Origin: DASXRU01 sp039933315
Lineage (GTDB): Bacteria; Acidobacteriota; Blastocatellia; Pyrinomonadales; Pyrinomonadaceae
Direction of reading: 5' to 3'
DNA length: 7,805 bases
Assembly (NCBI GenBank): GCA_039933315.1
Contig: JBDTOI010000185.1
Location: 1 to 7,805, forward strand
The notes under the pieces were generated by a model that made no database searches, had not been told where the DNA came from, and saw only the letters and a list, made by a program, of their open reading frames with translations. This document shows, piece after piece, positions 4,810 through 7,805 of the stretch (within the stretch, counting starts at the first letter, position 1; the number at the start of each line of letters is the position of its first letter). Made by a program: the position numbers and the translations under genes.

Positions 4810-7548
4810 TTACTTCTTGGCATCCATCCAGTTATCACCCACCCCAATGTCGGCAATTAGAGGCACGTCCAGTTCGACTGCCGATTCCATTTCGCGCCGT
4901 AAGATTTCCATCACGCGTTCAGTTTCTCCTGCCGGGCACTCCACCAGCAACTCGTCGTGGACCTGCATCAACATCTTCGCCTTCACGCCATCGCGCCGCA
5001 TCGCTTCGTCGACGTGCAGCATTGCGATCTTGACGATATCGCTGGCGGTGCCCTGGATAGGCATATTGATCGCTTCCCGCTCCGCCGCCTTGCGAATGTT
5101 CGAGTTACGATCGTTAATTCCGGCCAGCGGCCGTATGCGACCGTATAGCGACCGCACATAGCCGTGCTCGCGCGCGCGTATGGGCACTTCCTCCATGTAT
5201 TTTCGTACGCCCTTGTAGGTAGCGTAATAGTCGTCAATGACTTTGCGCGCTTCCTGTCGAGTGATGCCGACACGCTGCGACAATCCCCAGGGCTCGATGG
5301 CATAGGCAATGGCGAAGTTCACGATCTTGGCAAAGCGCCGCGCCTCTTTAAGTTCTTTGTCGGTGCGCGCGTTGAAGACCAGCCGCGCCGTGCGATCATG
5401 AATGTCATCGCCGTTCTGAAAAGCCTCTAGCATGACCGGATCCTTAGTGATGTGGGCCAGCAAGCGCAGCTCCAGTTGCGAGTAGTCAGCGGCGACCAGC
5501 TTGTTGCCCTCGCCGGCGACAAACGCGCGGCGAATGCGCCGGCCCAACTCACTTCGGATGGGAATGTTTTGCAGGTTCGGATCGCTGGAAGAAAGTCTCC
5601 CCGTCGCCGCCACCGTCTGGTTGAGCTGGCAGTGGATGCGGCCGTCCGCAGCAATTTGATTCGGCAGCGCGTCGGTGTAAACGCTCTTTAGCTTATCGAG
5701 CTCGCGATACTCGATAATCAAGCGCGGCAGTTCGTAGGTCTGGGCCAACTCCTCCAGCACGCCTTTGCTGGTGGAAACTCGCCCGGTCGAAGTCTTTCGT
5801 CCGGAGGCGATGTTGAGCTCCTCCAGCACGTCGCCCACCTGCTTCGGTGAAGTGATCTTAAATTCGTGCCCGGCGACCGTGTAAATCTTCGCGGTTAGCT
5901 TTTCCAGTTCCTCGCCCAGATGTTTCGACAGGTCAGAAAGTACTAAACGATCCACGCGTATGCCCGCTTGTTCCATCTGGAAAAGGAGGGGCGCCAGCGG
6001 CAGCTCGATCTCTTTGTAGATGGCATCGAGGCCTTCTTCGTGAATGCGTGCGTGCAGGACTCTGGCTATTTGCGCCGTGAGGTCGGCAGCCTCAGCGGTC
6101 TCCCATTCCGTCTCGGTCCATTCTGCCGGTCGCTCCGTGGCTCGCTCAATGTTCAGTGCTTCGCGCGCAAGATCGGCCACCTCATATTTGCTGCGGGCGG
6201 GATCGAGTAAATAAGCAGCCAGCAGCGTATCGTCCGCAACCCCTTCGGGCTCAATCCCCAGCGGCGTCAGGAGGGCGATGGTGCGCTTGAGGTCGTGCAC
6301 GGATTTTTCCAGCAGCCCATTAGTAAGCGCTTCACGCAAAGGCCCCAGCGCAGCCTCCCTGCCCTCAGCAAAGTTTTCCAGGTCCACATACCCGGCCGTC
6401 CCGGGAGCGATGGAGATGGCAATTCCCTTGGCGCGTCGCTCCTCTGGCAGGCATGCCTGCGGCCCCGTGGCGGCCGGGGTTGAATCTGAGTCATAGAAGG
6501 CGAAGCCCGCGTGTTCCGCCTGCCAAAGACTTTCGACGAACTTATCGAGATCCGCGCGCTTGCGAATAAGATGATAGTTGCGCGCGCCCGCACCGGCCGG
6601 CATGGCAAGCGCGCCATCGGCAAACTCTCTGGTCAGGTTCGCGAATTCGAGTTCACTGAAAAGTTGATAGGCGGCAGCGCGATCTGGTGGTCTGGCCTGC
6701 ACCTGGTCCAAATCAAGATCGATGTTGATGTCGGTTTTGATCTGGGCCAACTCGCGCGACTTGCGGATAAGCGGTGCGTTATCGCGCAGCGATTCGCGAT
6801 AGGTCTTGTGCTTCACCTCCTCCCAGCGCTGCAAAGCATTTTCAATCGAGCCAAACTGCTTGATGATTTGCACCGCACCCTTCGAGCCAATTCCCGGCGC
6901 GCCCGGAATGTTGTCGATGGAATCGCCCATCAGCCCCAGCAGATCCACCAACTGCTCCGCCGGCACGCCAAACTTTTTCTCAACCCAGGCTTCGTCGCAC
7001 CATTCCACCGCCGGCACCGGCTCTTTCCGTTTTACTACCTGCGAATTCTGCCGCATGCAGACAATGTCCGGATCGTGCACTAACTGGCACATGTCCTTGT
7101 CGTTGGAAACGATAACGGCCTGCAAACCTTTTGCCGCAGCCTGGATCGCCAGCGCGCCGATGATGTCGTCGGCCTCAAAACCGGGAATGTTGATGAGGGG
7201 AATATTGAACGCTTCGCACAGTCGCATGATGTACGGCATCTGCGAAGAGAGATCCGGGGGCATCACCAGGCGGTTGGCTTTGTAATCAGTAAAGGTCTCG
7301 TGCCGGAAAGTCTTTTCAGCCGAATCGAAGATGGCGGCGACGTATTTTGGTTTCTCGTCCAGCAACAGCTTTCGCAGCATGTTGGTGAAGACGTAAACAG
7401 CGCCAGTGACCTGGCCCTTCGAGTTGTGCAGCGGCTCCGCGCGATTGGACATGGGCGCGTAGAAAGCGCGAAAGATGTGCGACATCGAGTCGATTAGAAA
7501 CACTCGATCGGCTGGCGGACTGCCAGTGACAGACTTTGCTTGTGGCAT
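4810..7548 (-). CDS. polA: DNA polymerase I, 5' nuclease and polymerase with a decayed 3'-5' exonuclease domain
   Basis: This 912-residue enzyme fills gaps and removes RNA primers during lagging-strand replication and excision repair. Residues 1 to about 310 are the 5' nuclease, with D20, D75, KANR (90-93), GFEADDII (123-130), SNDKD (148-152) and GDSIDNIPG with D209 and D212. Residues about 325-505 are the exonuclease-like domain, whose metal ligands are mostly lost. Residues about 510-912 are the polymerase: TGRLSSSDPNLQNIP (649-663), motif A AADYSQLELR with D688, the O helix RRFAKIVNFAIAYA (737-750) with R737, K741, F745 and Y749, and motif C QVHDELLVE with D865. Both O-helix glycines of the usual NFG..YG are alanine. 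Length is normal (E. coli 928). The ATG at 7548 keeps D20; the next methionine, M22, would remove it. There is no Shine-Dalgarno sequence, but a strong promoter lies immediately upstream. Confidence 0.98.
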   Translation of the reverse strand: MPQAKSVTGSPPADRVFLIDSMSHIFRAFYAPMSNRAEPLHNSKGQVTGAVYVFTNMLRKLLLDEKPKYVAAIFDSAEKTFRHETFTDYKANRLVMPPDLSSQMPYIMRLCEAFNIPLINIPGFEADDIIGALAIQAAAKGLQAVIVSNDKDMCQLVHDPDIVCMRQNSQVVKRKEPVPAVEWCDEAWVEKKFGVPAEQLVDLLGLMGDSIDNIPGAPGIGSKGAVQIIKQFGSIENALQRWEEVKHKTYRESLRDNAPLIRKSRELAQIKTDINIDLDLDQVQARPPDRAAAYQLFSELEFANLTREFADGALAMPAGAGARNYHLIRKRADLDKFVESLWQAEHAGFAFYDSDSTPAATGPQACLPEERRAKGIAISIAPGTAGYVDLENFAEGREAALGPLREALTNGLLEKSVHDLKRTIALLTPLGIEPEGVADDTLLAAYLLDPARSKYEVADLAREALNIERATERPAEWTETEWETAEAADLTAQIARVLHARIHEEGLDAIYKEIELPLAPLLFQMEQAGIRVDRLVLSDLSKHLGEELEKLTAKIYTVAGHEFKITSPKQVGDVLEELNIASGRKTSTGRVSTSKGVLEELAQTYELPRLIIEYRELDKLKSVYTDALPNQIAADGRIHCQLNQTVAATGRLSSSDPNLQNIPIRSELGRRIRRAFVAGEGNKLVAADYSQLELRLLAHITKDPVMLEAFQNGDDIHDRTARLVFNARTDKELKEARRFAKIVNFAIAYAIEPWGLSQRVGITRQEARKVIDDYYATYKGVRKYMEEVPIRAREHGYVRSLYGRIRPLAGINDRNSNIRKAAEREAINMPIQGTASDIVKIAMLHVDEAMRRDGVKAKMLMQVHDELLVECPAGETERVMEILRREMESAVELDVPLIADIGVGDNWMDAKK

Positions 7549-7557
7549 TCGAAATTG

Positions 7558-7586
7558 ATGATAGGGTCGGCCTCCAAGAGTGTCAA
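7558..7586 (-). promoter_or_regulatory. Near-consensus sigma-70-type promoter of polA
   Basis: On the minus strand TTGACA (7581-7586) and TATCAT (7558-7563) are separated by exactly 17 bases (7564-7580). The -35 is perfect and the -10 has one mismatch from TATAAT. The predicted start of transcription is near 7550-7551, only two or three bases before the polA ATG at 7548, so the mRNA should be nearly leaderless. This fits the lack of a Shine-Dalgarno sequence. Confidence 0.8.
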
Positions 7587-7784
7587 ACAGCTTCTACCTA
7601 ACTTCAGACAGGTGTTGCTTCTTTGCTTCGAAGCTGCCATTGAACGTTGCTGGCTCGCCACAGCGGCGATCAAAAGAGCAGCTTTCTAAAGGGTGTTCAG
7701 ACGGCACGTTCATTGCTCTGGAGTTAATTGCTTTTTAGGACGGAATATTAGATGGATCGCTGTTTTTTAAGTCTCAGGGGGGTC

Positions 7785-7805
7785 GACTTGAGGTTTCACG
7801 CAAAG
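7785..7805 (+). repeat. Start of another CGCAAAG-type repeat copy at the window edge
   Basis: The last 21 bases match the reverse complement of 1111-1131 at 20 of 21 positions. Their final 12 bases, TTTCACGCAAAG, equal the outer end of the inverted repeat at 2597-2608. The rest of the copy would lie beyond the window. It is about 200 bp upstream of the polA promoter. Confidence 0.6.

Noticed and set aside
6511..7083. 190-codon open frame antisense to polA, and similar long antisense frames over hemL (1550-2089) and the kinase gene (4259-4759)
   Set aside because: They lie opposite well-conserved coding sequence, lack start signals, and are explained by the GC-rich codon use of the real genes.

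Overview
This is a chromosomal stretch of a moderately GC-rich bacterium carrying four recognisable genes and one uncharacterised one. No phage, plasmid, CRISPR, rRNA or tRNA signal was seen. A KaiC-family gene beside a small conserved-looking protein, a PolA with a decayed proofreading domain, and two families of short dyad repeats between genes suggest an Acidobacteriota-like or similar soil/environmental lineage. That placement is an inference of low to moderate confidence; no single gene proves it.

Layout. Positions 1-534 (minus strand): a 135-residue uncharacterised protein followed, 26 bp downstream, by the first 33 codons of a KaiC-family ATPase that runs off the left edge. Positions 535-1216: a 682-bp gap with no credible gene. 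It holds two simple hairpins, a composite two-hairpin repeat and a solo end of a second repeat family. Positions 1217-2521 (plus): hemL, glutamate-1-semialdehyde aminomutase, for tetrapyrrole synthesis. Positions 2522-2791: a convergent gap dominated by a 44-bp-arm inverted repeat. Positions 2792-4609 (minus): a membrane PAS-type sensor histidine kinase with no response regulator beside it. Positions 4610-4809: a gap with the second composite repeat. Positions 4810-7548 (minus): polA, DNA polymerase I, preceded by a near-consensus sigma-70-type promoter placed so close to the ATG that the mRNA should be nearly leaderless. The right edge begins another copy of the repeat family seen at 1111 and 2597-2697.

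The genes do not form one pathway. hemL, the kinase gene and polA look like three separate transcription units, while the 135-residue protein and the KaiC-family gene probably form an operon. The main points of interest are the two repeat families in three of the gaps and at the right edge, the PolA changes (proofreading residues lost and both O-helix glycines replaced by alanine), the likely leaderless polA transcript, and the small KaiC-linked protein. I did not find convincing evidence of a wholly new multi-gene system.
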